DNA of 11,887 bases, from positions 1 to 11,887 of the forward strand of contig JAPLCH010000206.1 in NCBI GenBank assembly GCA_026392325.1, read 5' to 3'. This stretch comes from Solirubrobacterales bacterium (lineage in GTDB: Bacteria > Actinomycetota > Thermoleophilia > Solirubrobacterales > Solirubrobacteraceae). The notes beneath the pieces were generated by a model. The model was not told where the DNA came from, made no database searches, and saw only the letters and a list, made by a program, of their open reading frames with translations. This document shows, one piece after another, positions 1 to 7,012 of the stretch. A program made the translations under genes and the position numbers. The stretch's first letter is position 1. Every line of letters starts with the position of its first letter.

Positions 1-1
1 C

Positions 2-670
2 CTTGATCCGCAGGGCAACCTGTCTGACTACTTCGACCTGGACCCCGATGCGACTCCAACGATCGCGGAAGTCCTCTTGGGACGCGCGACAGCACCGGAG
101 GCAATCCATAGCGATGTCATCCCGGCAAACCTTGGACTGGCCGAGGCCGAGCTTGTCCTTGGGGGCAAGATGGGCCGTGAACTTACCCTTCGCAAGGCGC
201 TCGGAGATGTAGGCGGTGACTACGACCTGGTGATGATCGACTGTCCCCCTGCTCTCGGTCTCCTCACGGTCAATGCACTGGTCGCCGCCGACCATGCGCT
301 GATCTCTGCCGAGGCCCAGTACTTCGCAATGCAAGGCGTTGAACAAGCCTTGGAAGTGATCGCACTTGCCCGTGAAGGCCTCAACCCAACTTTGGACTGG
401 CTCGGAGTGATCCTCAACATTGCGGATCTGCGGACAGTTCATTCAAGGGAGGCTCGAGCTGCACTCCTTGAGCATGTTGGGGACCGTCTGATTGACCCGC
501 CTATCCGTGCCTCAATTGCCTACGCTGAATCAGCTGAGCGCGGCCAGTCAATCATTGACCACAGGCCAGACTTGGCAGTTGACTACCTGCAGATCGCAGC
601 GGAGATAGCCCGACGTGTTGACCATCCGGAGGCCGCCAAGCTGCTTCTGGAAATGGTTCAGTCGGACTGA
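2..670 (+). CDS. ParA/Soj-family ATPase, N-terminus cut off by window edge
   Basis: The frame is open from base 2 and gives 222 residues before the TGA at 668-670. It begins LDPQGNLSDYF, which matches the ParA motif (DxDPQGN) that follows the Walker A lysine motif by roughly 30 residues, so about 40 N-terminal residues including Walker A lie outside the window. The Walker B region is visible as YDLVMIDCPPALGLLTVNAL, followed by the usual ParA stretch on EAQYFAMQGVEQALEVI. Family knowledge: these deviant Walker ATPases dimerise on ATP, bind DNA non-specifically and segregate chromosomes, plasmids or other cargo. No parB, scpA or other partner is visible, because the next gene is convergent and overlaps the last 13 bases. 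The family call is firm. Whether it is the main chromosomal ParA or an orphan paralogue cannot be told here. Confidence 0.9.
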   Translation, partial: LDPQGNLSDYFDLDPDATPTIAEVLLGRATAPEAIHSDVIPANLGLAEAELVLGGKMGRELTLRKALGDVGGDYDLVMIDCPPALGLLTVNALVAADHALISAEAQYFAMQGVEQALEVIALAREGLNPTLDWLGVILNIADLRTVHSREARAALLEHVGDRLIDPPIRASIAYAESAERGQSIIDHRPDLAVDYLQIAAEIARRVDHPEAAKLLLEMVQSD

Positions 671-1059
671 GCCGCAGGCATTCCGCCGGCAGCTTCAATT
701 CGCGCACCCATCGCCTGAGCGAGCGCGATTGCCCCACTCAACGGGCGGATCATCACAGTGAAGTTCTTGACCATGCCGCTGTCGTCCGTCTGCAGAAGAT
801 CAACGCCTTCAAGGGATTTGTCCCCCACATTGGCGGTGAATCGCAGCATGTGGCTGTTTCCGTCACTTGCCTGATCTACATATTTGAAGTTCTCAAATGT
901 CTGCTCAACATGGCCGAGCAGGAACATGATCGTGTCCAGCCCCGAATACGGCTTGTGCACGACTGGGCTGCAGAAGACGATGTCATCAGCGAACAGCTTC
1001 CGGGCACCCTCAACATCGTGCTCTTCAACGCACCGTCTGAATTCGTCCGCGATGTTCAC
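658..1059 (-). CDS. SnoaL/NTF2-like small domain protein, last gene of the threonine operon
   Basis: This gene encodes 133 residues with a GTG start at 1059-1057. The start overlaps the thrB stop in a GTGA arrangement, which implies translational coupling. The sequence pattern is that of the SnoaL-like / NTF2-like fold: an N-terminal helix (ADEFRRCVEEHDVEGARKLF), then ADDIVFCSPVVHKPYSG, a helix, and alternating beta strands (MLRFTANVGDKSLEGVDLLQ, VKNFTVMIRPLSG). The last 25 residues are rich in Ala, Gly and Met, helical in character, and outside the core fold. The family includes polyketide cyclases, steroid isomerases, limonene epoxide hydrolases and many proteins of unknown function, so no reaction can be assigned. 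It has no recognised role in threonine synthesis. Its stop codon lies inside parA (13-nt tail-to-tail overlap). The fold call is fairly good; function is unknown. Confidence 0.8.
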   Translation of the reverse strand: MNIADEFRRCVEEHDVEGARKLFADDIVFCSPVVHKPYSGLDTIMFLLGHVEQTFENFKYVDQASDGNSHMLRFTANVGDKSLEGVDLLQTDDSGMVKNFTVMIRPLSGAIALAQAMGARIEAAGGMPAAQSD

Positions 1060-1916
1060 AGCGCCACCGGCTCGCCGTTGACGGTTGCTCCGTTGGGCTC
1101 GAAGGACACTGAGAGAACCTCAGCCCAGCCGTCTACAGCCTTCACGAGCCGTCCCTTGACGTCATCCCGGTGCGAGGCCTCAACCCAGACAAGAACCGCG
1201 GAGCCAGCCCCTGAGATCGTTGCGCCGAGTGCGCCGAGCGATGAGGCTCTGCCGAGAAGATCCCACGATTCGGGATAGAGCTCCGACCGTCGCTGCTGGT
1301 GCAGGTTGTCATGGAGTCCACGGGCCAGAAGATCAGGGTCGCCGGAGGCAAGCCCAGCGCCAAGCAGCGTGGCGTAACCCGCGTTCGCGACGGCATCGGT
1401 CATTGGAACCTCGGAAGGCAGTGCCTCGCGGGCGTCGGAAGTGTTCACATACCTCTCCGGCTTGACAAGGAGAAGTCCAATCCCCGGGGGCGGATCAAGC
1501 CGAACAACCTGTCCTCCGACATGGACCGCCACTCCACCAAAGTAGGAGGCAGTGGCATTGTCAGCGACCCCGTCAACCTCAATCGCAAGCGCCAGTGGGT
1601 CAGAAACTGCGCCCCCGAGGGCTTTTGCGGCAAGTACTCCGGCGAGTGCTGCGCAGGCACTGGAGCCAAGGCCGCCGCACATGGGAATCCTTGAGTCCAC
1701 ATTGAAGGCGTAACCATCAGCTGGAAGCACCCGCTCAAATGCCCTTACGAGCAGGTTGCTCCGGTCGGTCGGAACATCAATGTTTGCGGTTAGTGAGAAC
1801 TCTTCTGCTTCTTCCACAACAAGTGTGAGGTGAAGATCCAGGGCGGCCGCTGCAGAGTCAAATGCTGGACCGAGGTTTGCTGAGGTGGCTGGAACCCGAA
1901 CAGTTGTCGGGCTCAT
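1056..1916 (-). CDS. thrB: Homoserine kinase
   Basis: ThrB phosphorylates homoserine to O-phosphohomoserine with ATP, supplying ThrC, in the cytoplasm. The 286-residue product has normal family length and the GHMP-kinase layout: strand and loop VRVPATSANLGPAFDSAAAAL at residues 6-26, the ATP-binding glycine-rich motif PMCGGLGSSACAA at 78-90, a DNATASYFGGV segment at 119-129 corresponding to the family's usual DNVAPALLGG, and the C-terminal glycine motif GATISGAGSAVLV at 231-243. The glycine loop reads IPMCGGLGSSA where IPxGxGLGSSA is more common, a mild variation. The ATG overlaps the thrC stop by 4 nt (ATGA), and the stop overlaps the GTG of the SnoaL-like gene. The pairing with hom and thrC makes homoserine the near-certain substrate over other GHMP kinase substrates. 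Confidence 0.95.
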   Translation of the reverse strand: MSPTTVRVPATSANLGPAFDSAAAALDLHLTLVVEEAEEFSLTANIDVPTDRSNLLVRAFERVLPADGYAFNVDSRIPMCGGLGSSACAALAGVLAAKALGGAVSDPLALAIEVDGVADNATASYFGGVAVHVGGQVVRLDPPPGIGLLLVKPERYVNTSDAREALPSEVPMTDAVANAGYATLLGAGLASGDPDLLARGLHDNLHQQRRSELYPESWDLLGRASSLGALGATISGAGSAVLVWVEASHRDDVKGRLVKAVDGWAEVLSVSFEPNGATVNGEPVAL

Positions 1917-2923
1917 CCAAGAACCGCCTCGCGGAGGGCCTCAACGCTCTTTTCACAAGGTGTCACTCCACCGCCCTGAGCCAATGCCGTGTCGGGATCC
2001 TTCAAACCGTTGCCGGTAAGGACGCAGACCACATCTTCCACTCCACCAGTGCCGTGTACGAGAAGTCCGGCCACTGATGCTGCGGACGCGGGCTCGCAGA
2101 ACACACCCTCAGTGGTGGCGAGCAGTTTGTACGCCTCAAGAATTTCCTCGTCCGTGACCGTCCGGACAGACCCACCTGACTGAGAGAAGGCCGTTTCAGC
2201 CTCATCCCAGCGCGCGGGGTTGCCAATCCTGATGGCAGTGGCAATCGTCTCCGGATTCTCAACGGGATGTCCGAGCACCAGAGGTGCAGCTCCAGCTGCT
2301 TGGAAGCCAAACAGTCTTGGTGAAGCCCCCAGCTCCTGAAAGCCTTTCCACCATGCGGTGACATTGCCGGCATTGCCAACGGGAATGGAAAGCGCGGCAA
2401 GCTTTGGAAGCAGTTCGTGAATCTCATACGCAGCGGTCTTCTGACCTTCAATTCGGAATGGGTTTACAGAGTTGACCAAAGCAACCTGTTCTGTTTCCAC
2501 AAGCTCGCGCACTAGACGCAGGGCATCGTCGAAGTTGCCATCGAGCCCAATCACCCTGGCACCGTGGATCAGCGACTGCGCAAGCTTTCCTTGGGCGATC
2601 TTGCCTCCGGGGACGACAACCGCGCAGGTGATGCGCGCCCTTGCCGCGTAGGCAGCCGCGCTGGCCGCAGTGTTCCCTGTGGATGCGCAGATCACAGCGT
2701 TTGACCCGTCCCTGACTGCGGCTGAGACGGCGCAGGTCATGCCGCGATCCTTGAAGGAGCCCGTTGGGTTCAGGCCCTCAAGCTTGAGCCATACGCGGGC
2801 ACCAACCCGCTCGCTGATCTCACATGCGTAGACGAGTGGGGTGTTCCCCTCTCCGAGGCTGATGATCGGGTCTCCCTTTTCGAATGGGAGAACATCCATA
2901 TGTCGTTCGATCAGTCCGGGCAT
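1913..2923 (-). CDS. thrC: Threonine synthase
   Basis: ThrC is a PLP enzyme converting O-phosphohomoserine to threonine and phosphate. I place the start at the ATG at 2923, giving 336 residues beginning MPGLIERHMDVLPF; this sits one base after the hom stop and matches the PGxIxxYxxxLP opening of actinobacterial ThrC. The frame is open further upstream to an ATG at 2986, but that stretch lies in the hom coding region and has no family match. Visible motifs are the substrate loop LGEGNTPL at residues 23-30, the PLP lysine K58 in NPTGSFKDRGM, the phosphate-binding STGNTAASAAAYAA, and a second glycine-rich loop around PVGNAGNVTAWW. This is the shorter bacterial class. The 4-nt overlap with thrB and 1-nt gap to hom indicate one transcript. 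Confidence 0.95.
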   Translation of the reverse strand: MPGLIERHMDVLPFEKGDPIISLGEGNTPLVYACEISERVGARVWLKLEGLNPTGSFKDRGMTCAVSAAVRDGSNAVICASTGNTAASAAAYAARARITCAVVVPGGKIAQGKLAQSLIHGARVIGLDGNFDDALRLVRELVETEQVALVNSVNPFRIEGQKTAAYEIHELLPKLAALSIPVGNAGNVTAWWKGFQELGASPRLFGFQAAGAAPLVLGHPVENPETIATAIRIGNPARWDEAETAFSQSGGSVRTVTDEEILEAYKLLATTEGVFCEPASAASVAGLLVHGTGGVEDVVCVLTGNGLKDPDTALAQGGGVTPCEKSVEALREAVLG

Positions 2924-2924
2924 C

Positions 2925-4154
2925 TCAGGATCCGAAATCCTCTTCGATGACACGGATGGCACGCGGCTCGGCCCGCAGGGACTCAAGGCCGGAGAGCTGA
3001 GTCAGGGCAGCGCTGAACGAGGCGTCGGACACCCTGTGGCTGACCATTACAAGTCGTGCGTTCTCACCAAGTCCGCGCTGGACAACTGATCGCACGGAAA
3101 TCCCATGGTCGCCCAAGACCGCGGCAACCTGAGAGAGGACACCCGGCCGGTCTTCGACTTCAAGGTGCAGGTAGAAGGCAGATTCCGTGTCGGTCACAAT
3201 CGGCAGCGGGTCAGTCGCAGGCGAGATTTCAGTCACAGCACCGGAGGCGATCGCCACAAGGTCACCGAGGACCGCCGACGCGGTCTGGGGACCACCAGCT
3301 CCTGGCCCGGACAAAGTGATCTCAGTGATGTCGTCGGATTCAATGGTGACGGCGTTGAAGGCTCCTCCGATCGATGCGAGCGGGTGACCTGGGTAGAGGA
3401 ACACCGGATGGACGCGAACGGAGATTCCATCCCCCACGCGTTCAGTCGTCGCGATCAGTTTCAGGCTGAGGCCGAGTTCACTGGCATAGGCAATGTCGTC
3501 CGGCTGGATCCGCTCGATCCCCTCACACGGGATGGAGTCCACGTCAACGGAGGTTCCGAACGCAAGTCTGGTCAGAATCGCGATCTTCGCTGCTGCGTCG
3601 TGTCCGGCCACATCTTCCGTTGGGTCTGCTTCCGCATATCCCAGCCGTTGTGCCTCGGCAAGCACCGTCTCGTAGTCGGCTCCGGTTCTTGCCATCTCAC
3701 TGAGGATGAAGTTGGTGGTTCCATTGACAATCCCGTGGATGCGTTCTATGCGCGCTCCGCTAAGGGACCCTCCGAGGACACGGATCACTGGCACAACGCC
3801 CGCCACAGCAGCCTCAAATCGCAGCTGAACGCCGTTGTCGCCTGCGAGCGCCCACAGTTCCTCGCCGTGACGGCTGATGAGCTGTTTGTTGGCACTGATC
3901 ACATGCTTCCCTTCGATCAAGGCTCGCTCAAGCATTCCCTTGGCTGGATCAAGCCCACCCATGAGTTCCACGATCACATCGGAGTTGGCCATAATCTCGT
4001 CAAAGTCGCCAACTGAGCGCGTCAAGACACCGCTGATCTCGGGCCTGCGGCCAGTCACCGCGGCAACAGAGTCAGCCTGCTGCGCGACAAGGGCTTCAAA
4101 TGCGCCCCCAACGGTGCCTCGTCCAAGCAGTCCTATGCGGAGTGGTTCGCTCAT
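2925..4154 (-). CDS. hom: Homoserine dehydrogenase with C-terminal ACT domain
   Basis: Hom reduces aspartate semialdehyde to homoserine with NAD(P)H, the branch point away from lysine. The 409 residues show a Rossmann loop IGLLGRGTVGGAF (7-19), the conserved ISANKQLIS with lysine K90, the family signature GIVNGTTNFIL (141-151), then GYAEADPTEDVAGHDAAAK (172-190) with the acidic and lysine residues expected for catalysis. Residues from about 326 to 400 form an ACT domain (FYLHLEVEDRPGVLSQVAAV), the module through which threonine commonly feeds back on this enzyme, so allosteric threonine inhibition is expected though not shown. It is a single-function enzyme with no aspartokinase domain. The ATG shares one base with the lysA stop (TGATG), implying coupling to lysA translation. 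Confidence 0.96.
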   Translation of the reverse strand: MSEPLRIGLLGRGTVGGAFEALVAQQADSVAAVTGRRPEISGVLTRSVGDFDEIMANSDVIVELMGGLDPAKGMLERALIEGKHVISANKQLISRHGEELWALAGDNGVQLRFEAAVAGVVPVIRVLGGSLSGARIERIHGIVNGTTNFILSEMARTGADYETVLAEAQRLGYAEADPTEDVAGHDAAAKIAILTRLAFGTSVDVDSIPCEGIERIQPDDIAYASELGLSLKLIATTERVGDGISVRVHPVFLYPGHPLASIGGAFNAVTIESDDITEITLSGPGAGGPQTASAVLGDLVAIASGAVTEISPATDPLPIVTDTESAFYLHLEVEDRPGVLSQVAAVLGDHGISVRSVVQRGLGENARLVMVSHRVSDASFSAALTQLSGLESLRAEPRAIRVIEEDFGS

Positions 4155-5428
4155 CAGTTACCTGCAGTCTCTCGTGCGAGGAGGTCATCCCACGTTTCGC
4201 GCCTCACGGCGACGCGAGCCTTGCCACCTTCAACCATCACAACTGGGGGCCTCAAGGCTCCGTTGTAGTTGTTCGCCATTGCATGACCGTACGCGCCGGT
4301 CACGGGGACGGCAACAAGGTCGCCCCTCTTGGGAGCCGGCAGACTTGCCTCCGTGGCGATCTGGTCACCGGATTCGCAATGCTTGCCAACAACACGGCAT
4401 GGGGTGTCTGGTTGGTCATTGACCCGGTCAGCGCTTAGCGCCATGTATGCGGAGCCGTATGCGAGCGGGCGAAGGTTGTCGCTGATCCCACCATCAACCG
4501 CAACATAGGTGGAGACATTCGATTTGACGGTCTCGACGGTGTAGAGAGTCACTCCTGCGGTTGCAACAAGTGCGCGACCTGGCTCGAGCATCAGCTCAAC
4601 ATCCGGTCCAAAATGCTCAGCTGCGGCTGCTGCTGCCCCTGCGACGAACTCCTCAATGTCACCATCAGGACTTCCGTCCAGATAGCCCACGCCCAAGCCG
4701 CCTCCAAGGTTGACGACTGGGAAGTCCCCAAGTGGCGCAATTGCCGCGGCAGCGCGGGCGATCGAGCCCGTGTCCCCCAGCTGACTTCCCACATGGAGGT
4801 GAAGCCCCCTGAGCTCAAGCGAGTCCTCGCTTTGGATTGCCTTAATGACCGCTGGCGCATCCGGAAGGTTGACCCCAAACTTGGAGTCCTCCTGGCCCGT
4901 GGAGATGGCGGCAATCGTGTCACCGGTGACTCCGGGCGTCACTCGGAGAAGAACCTTCTGGATCACCCCGGCTTCCCGCGCACGGGCAGCAATGGTTGCC
5001 ACTTCATCAGCGTTGTCAATTGCGACAAGTCCAACCTTGTGCTCAAAGATGTCATTCAGGTCCGCTTCGCTCTTCGCGTTCCCGTGGAAAAGAATGTCCT
5101 CGGGTGCGAACCCTCCGAGCAGGGCGATGCGAAGTTCTCCACCAGAGGTGACGTCACAGCCAAGGCCCATTGAGGAGAAGATCTTCCCCACCTCAACAAC
5201 CGGGCAGGCCTTTGAGGCGTACTTGATCGTGCCCTTCATTCCAGTCGCCGCAAGTGCTTTGAGGAACCGATCCGCCCGTTCGCGCAGTTCGCTCTCCACC
5301 ATCACATAGGCGGGCGTCCCGAATTCCCGGGCGAGGTCAACTGCGTCGCACCCGCCGAGCACAAGGTGTCCCTGCTCATTGATTGAGCTGTCTGCGGGCA
5401 GCGTGGATGGCAAGGTCCGGGTTTCCAT
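4154..5428 (-). CDS. lysA: Diaminopimelate decarboxylase
   Basis: LysA decarboxylates meso-diaminopimelate to lysine, using PLP; its substrate is also a peptidoglycan cross-link residue. The chosen ATG at 5428 gives 424 residues, the normal length. The frame stays open upstream to 5641, but that extension would run through the divergent hydrolase and shows no family similarity. Motifs include PLP lysine K73 in KYASKACPVVEV, HLHVGSQ (211-217), the phosphate-binding VNLGGGLGVGYLDG (239-252), EPGRALVATAGV (282-293), and the subunit-crossing active-site CESGDQIA (351-358). The fold is the alanine-racemase-like barrel followed by a beta domain. It is the first gene of the lysA-hom-thrC-thrB-SnoaL unit. 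The preceding 79-nt gap shows no lysine riboswitch or T-box. The Shine-Dalgarno match is weak (GGA close to the ATG). Confidence 0.96.
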   Translation of the reverse strand: METRTLPSTLPADSSINEQGHLVLGGCDAVDLAREFGTPAYVMVESELRERADRFLKALAATGMKGTIKYASKACPVVEVGKIFSSMGLGCDVTSGGELRIALLGGFAPEDILFHGNAKSEADLNDIFEHKVGLVAIDNADEVATIAARAREAGVIQKVLLRVTPGVTGDTIAAISTGQEDSKFGVNLPDAPAVIKAIQSEDSLELRGLHLHVGSQLGDTGSIARAAAAIAPLGDFPVVNLGGGLGVGYLDGSPDGDIEEFVAGAAAAAAEHFGPDVELMLEPGRALVATAGVTLYTVETVKSNVSTYVAVDGGISDNLRPLAYGSAYMALSADRVNDQPDTPCRVVGKHCESGDQIATEASLPAPKRGDLVAVPVTGAYGHAMANNYNGALRPPVVMVEGGKARVAVRRETWDDLLARETAGN

Positions 5429-5507
5429 TTGTCCGATGATCGCACGCGCGGGCAGGCAGATGCCGTCGGCGTGACAGTTCCTGCGGTTCTGATGCGATCC
5501 TCCACTC
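5429..5507. promoter_or_regulatory. Divergent intergenic control region, lysA / hydrolase
   Basis: These 79 bases separate the outward-facing starts of lysA (-) and the alpha/beta hydrolase (+), so promoters for both are expected here or just inside the genes. I see no convincing -35/-10 pair on either strand and no strong Shine-Dalgarno sequence before either ATG. The call rests on gene orientation only. The region is too short to hold a lysine riboswitch or T-box leader. Confidence 0.4.
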
Positions 5508-6200
5508 ATGAGCAACTCCCGCCCTGCCCCAGCAGCCCCATCAGAAACAGGATTCGAGGATGGTCTGGCTTGGGCACGCTTTGAGCCCGATGGGCTTCCA
5601 ACTGGAGGTGTTGTGATCTTCCACGGGGCTGGTTCGCGCAAGGAGAATCACTACGACATTGCCCGAGAGATGACCGGGGCTGGGCTTGCCGCAATCTGCT
5701 TTGACCAGCGTGGTCACGGTGAGTCCGATGGTCCAATGGACGGTCGGATTGTCTCGGACGCAGTAGTGATCGGAAAGCTCTTTGCTGGCCTGCCCATCGG
5801 CCTGAGGGGATCCAGCATGGGTGGTTGGGTCACGCTTGCCGCAGCTGAAGCGGTCGGGGCAAAAGCGATTGTCGCCATCTGCCCGACAACCGCCGCGCAG
5901 CTTTCAGAAGGTGTCCGAAGTGGACGATTGCCATTTGATGCTGATCCTGACCTGCTCTGCTCTGAGCTTTCCAAGGGCGATCCTCCCCCGCCGTCCATGC
6001 CCACCTTGCTTCTGCACGCCAGCGGGGACGAAGTGGTTCCCGTCGGCCGCTCTCGGGCGCTTGCCCCGCTGCTTTGCGCCGAGTCGCGTTATCTGGAGGT
6101 GCCGGGCGGTCACCACCGCTCGCTTCAACATGACTCGGAGATCACTGCACTCACAGTCAGGTTTCTCGCTCAGTACTTGGGAACAGCAGAAACTGGCTAG
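5508..6200 (+). CDS. Alpha/beta hydrolase of unknown substrate
   Basis: The 230-residue protein has the alpha/beta-hydrolase layout: the oxyanion-hole turn VVIFHGAGSRKENH (35-48), FDQRGHGESDG (65-75), the nucleophile elbow GSSMGG with serine S103, the acidic residue D174 in LLHASGDEVVPV, and the catalytic histidine at H202 or H203 in EVPGGHHRSL. It lacks a signal peptide, so it should be cytoplasmic. The short lid region between residues 125 and 160, rich in Pro and Ser, resembles dienelactone-hydrolase or S9-peptidase-like relatives. The substrate cannot be predicted; an esterase, lipase or peptidase-like activity is possible. It is transcribed alone, divergent from lysA, and its TAG stop overlaps the lgt TAG tail-to-tail by 4 nt. 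The ATG has no clear Shine-Dalgarno sequence, but no other in-frame start lies nearby. Confidence 0.85.
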   Translation: MSNSRPAPAAPSETGFEDGLAWARFEPDGLPTGGVVIFHGAGSRKENHYDIAREMTGAGLAAICFDQRGHGESDGPMDGRIVSDAVVIGKLFAGLPIGLRGSSMGGWVTLAAAEAVGAKAIVAICPTTAAQLSEGVRSGRLPFDADPDLLCSELSKGDPPPPSMPTLLLHASGDEVVPVGRSRALAPLLCAESRYLEVPGGHHRSLQHDSEITALTVRFLAQYLGTAETG

Positions 6201-6976
6201 GTCTTCGGGCTGGCCTCGGTTGCCCGACGCAGGCCGCCATCACGCGAGTTCACAACAAGCCAGGTTCCCCCAGCCAATCCGATGGCCAGCGCCCAAAGCT
6301 GAGGCTGCGTGAACCCAATCAGCGCAGCATCGTTCCTGCGCAGAAATTCAACGAGAAACCGCTCCACGCTGGAAGCGACCATCCAGAGCGCAAACAGTGA
6401 CCCCGGCTTCAGCTTTCCGCGCAGGCGCCAGAGGCAGAGAGCGACGTAACCCATAACCAAGGTTTCATAGATCGGCGTCGGGTGGACGGTCACACCATCA
6501 GCTGTCGGGACGGTCCCATCGGGGTAGCCCATGGCCCATGGGAGTGATGACTCGCTTCCATAGTCCCCATCACCGCTGATCTGACAACCGATGCGGCCGA
6601 TCGCATATCCGAGCGCAAGGCATGGGCCCGCAATGTCGAACATCTCAACGAGTGGAATCTTCCTCCAGCGAGTCCAGATGTACACGGCGAGCACTCCACC
6701 GAACAGGCCGCCAAACCAGGTCAGGCCAGAGCCTGAGAAGAGCGACCCGAGTGGATCTCGGTTAAAGGCGGAAGGGTTCGCCAAAAGCCAGTAGAGCCGC
6801 GCACCGACAAGACCGCCGGCCAGAGCGACGACCACTGTCTCCCAAGCCCATTCGCCCTTCCAACCCAGTTCAGTGAACCTTCGCTGGGCCAGCAGACCCC
6901 AGGCAATGAAGTTCAGCGCGAAGAAGATCCCAAAGGTCTGAAGGTGAACACCGAGGACATTGAACTGGACGAGCAT
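6197..6976 (-). CDS. lgt: Prolipoprotein diacylglyceryl transferase family protein (variant signature)
   Basis: Lgt moves diacylglycerol from phosphatidylglycerol to the lipobox cysteine of preprolipoproteins at the outer face of the membrane. The 259 residues contain about seven hydrophobic segments, GSGLTWFGGLFGG (82-94, the family's glycine-rich second motif), the signature GRIGCQISGDGDYG (127-140), HPTPIYE (165-171) and ERFLVEFLRRND (205-216). The signature differs from the classic GRxGNFxNxExxG: the asparagine after GRxG, essential in E. coli Lgt, is C131 here. This variant form occurs in some Lgt-family proteins. The gene follows the M23 peptidase by 36 nt on the same strand and probably shares its transcript. 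A lipobox protein encoded at 9203 would be a natural substrate. The family is clear; full activity is less certain because of the signature change. Confidence 0.87.
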   Translation of the reverse strand: MLVQFNVLGVHLQTFGIFFALNFIAWGLLAQRRFTELGWKGEWAWETVVVALAGGLVGARLYWLLANPSAFNRDPLGSLFSGSGLTWFGGLFGGVLAVYIWTRWRKIPLVEMFDIAGPCLALGYAIGRIGCQISGDGDYGSESSLPWAMGYPDGTVPTADGVTVHPTPIYETLVMGYVALCLWRLRGKLKPGSLFALWMVASSVERFLVEFLRRNDAALIGFTQPQLWALAIGLAGGTWLVVNSRDGGLRRATEASPKT

Positions 6977-7012
6977 CAGTGGCTGGAGGCTAGCACCCCG
7001 GCACCCTTTCGC

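Noticed and set aside
2924..2986. ThrC start at 2986
   Set aside because: It would overlap the hom coding end by 62 nt, and family alignment by eye places the start at 2923, one base after the hom stop.
3105..4016. Long open frame (303 codons) on the plus strand opposite hom
   Set aside because: It is fully antisense to a clear homoserine dehydrogenase, has no recognisable motif and a composition typical of a reverse-strand shadow in GC-rich DNA.
4613..5173. Plus-strand open frame opposite lysA
   Set aside because: It lies inside a well-supported lysA with all motifs, and its translation shows no domain or start signal.
5429..5641. Longer LysA (495 residues) starting at 5641, and a lysine riboswitch or T-box leader for it
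   Set aside because: The extension runs antisense through the hydrolase gene and lacks LysA similarity; no lysine-riboswitch or T-box sequence is seen in the 79-nt gap.
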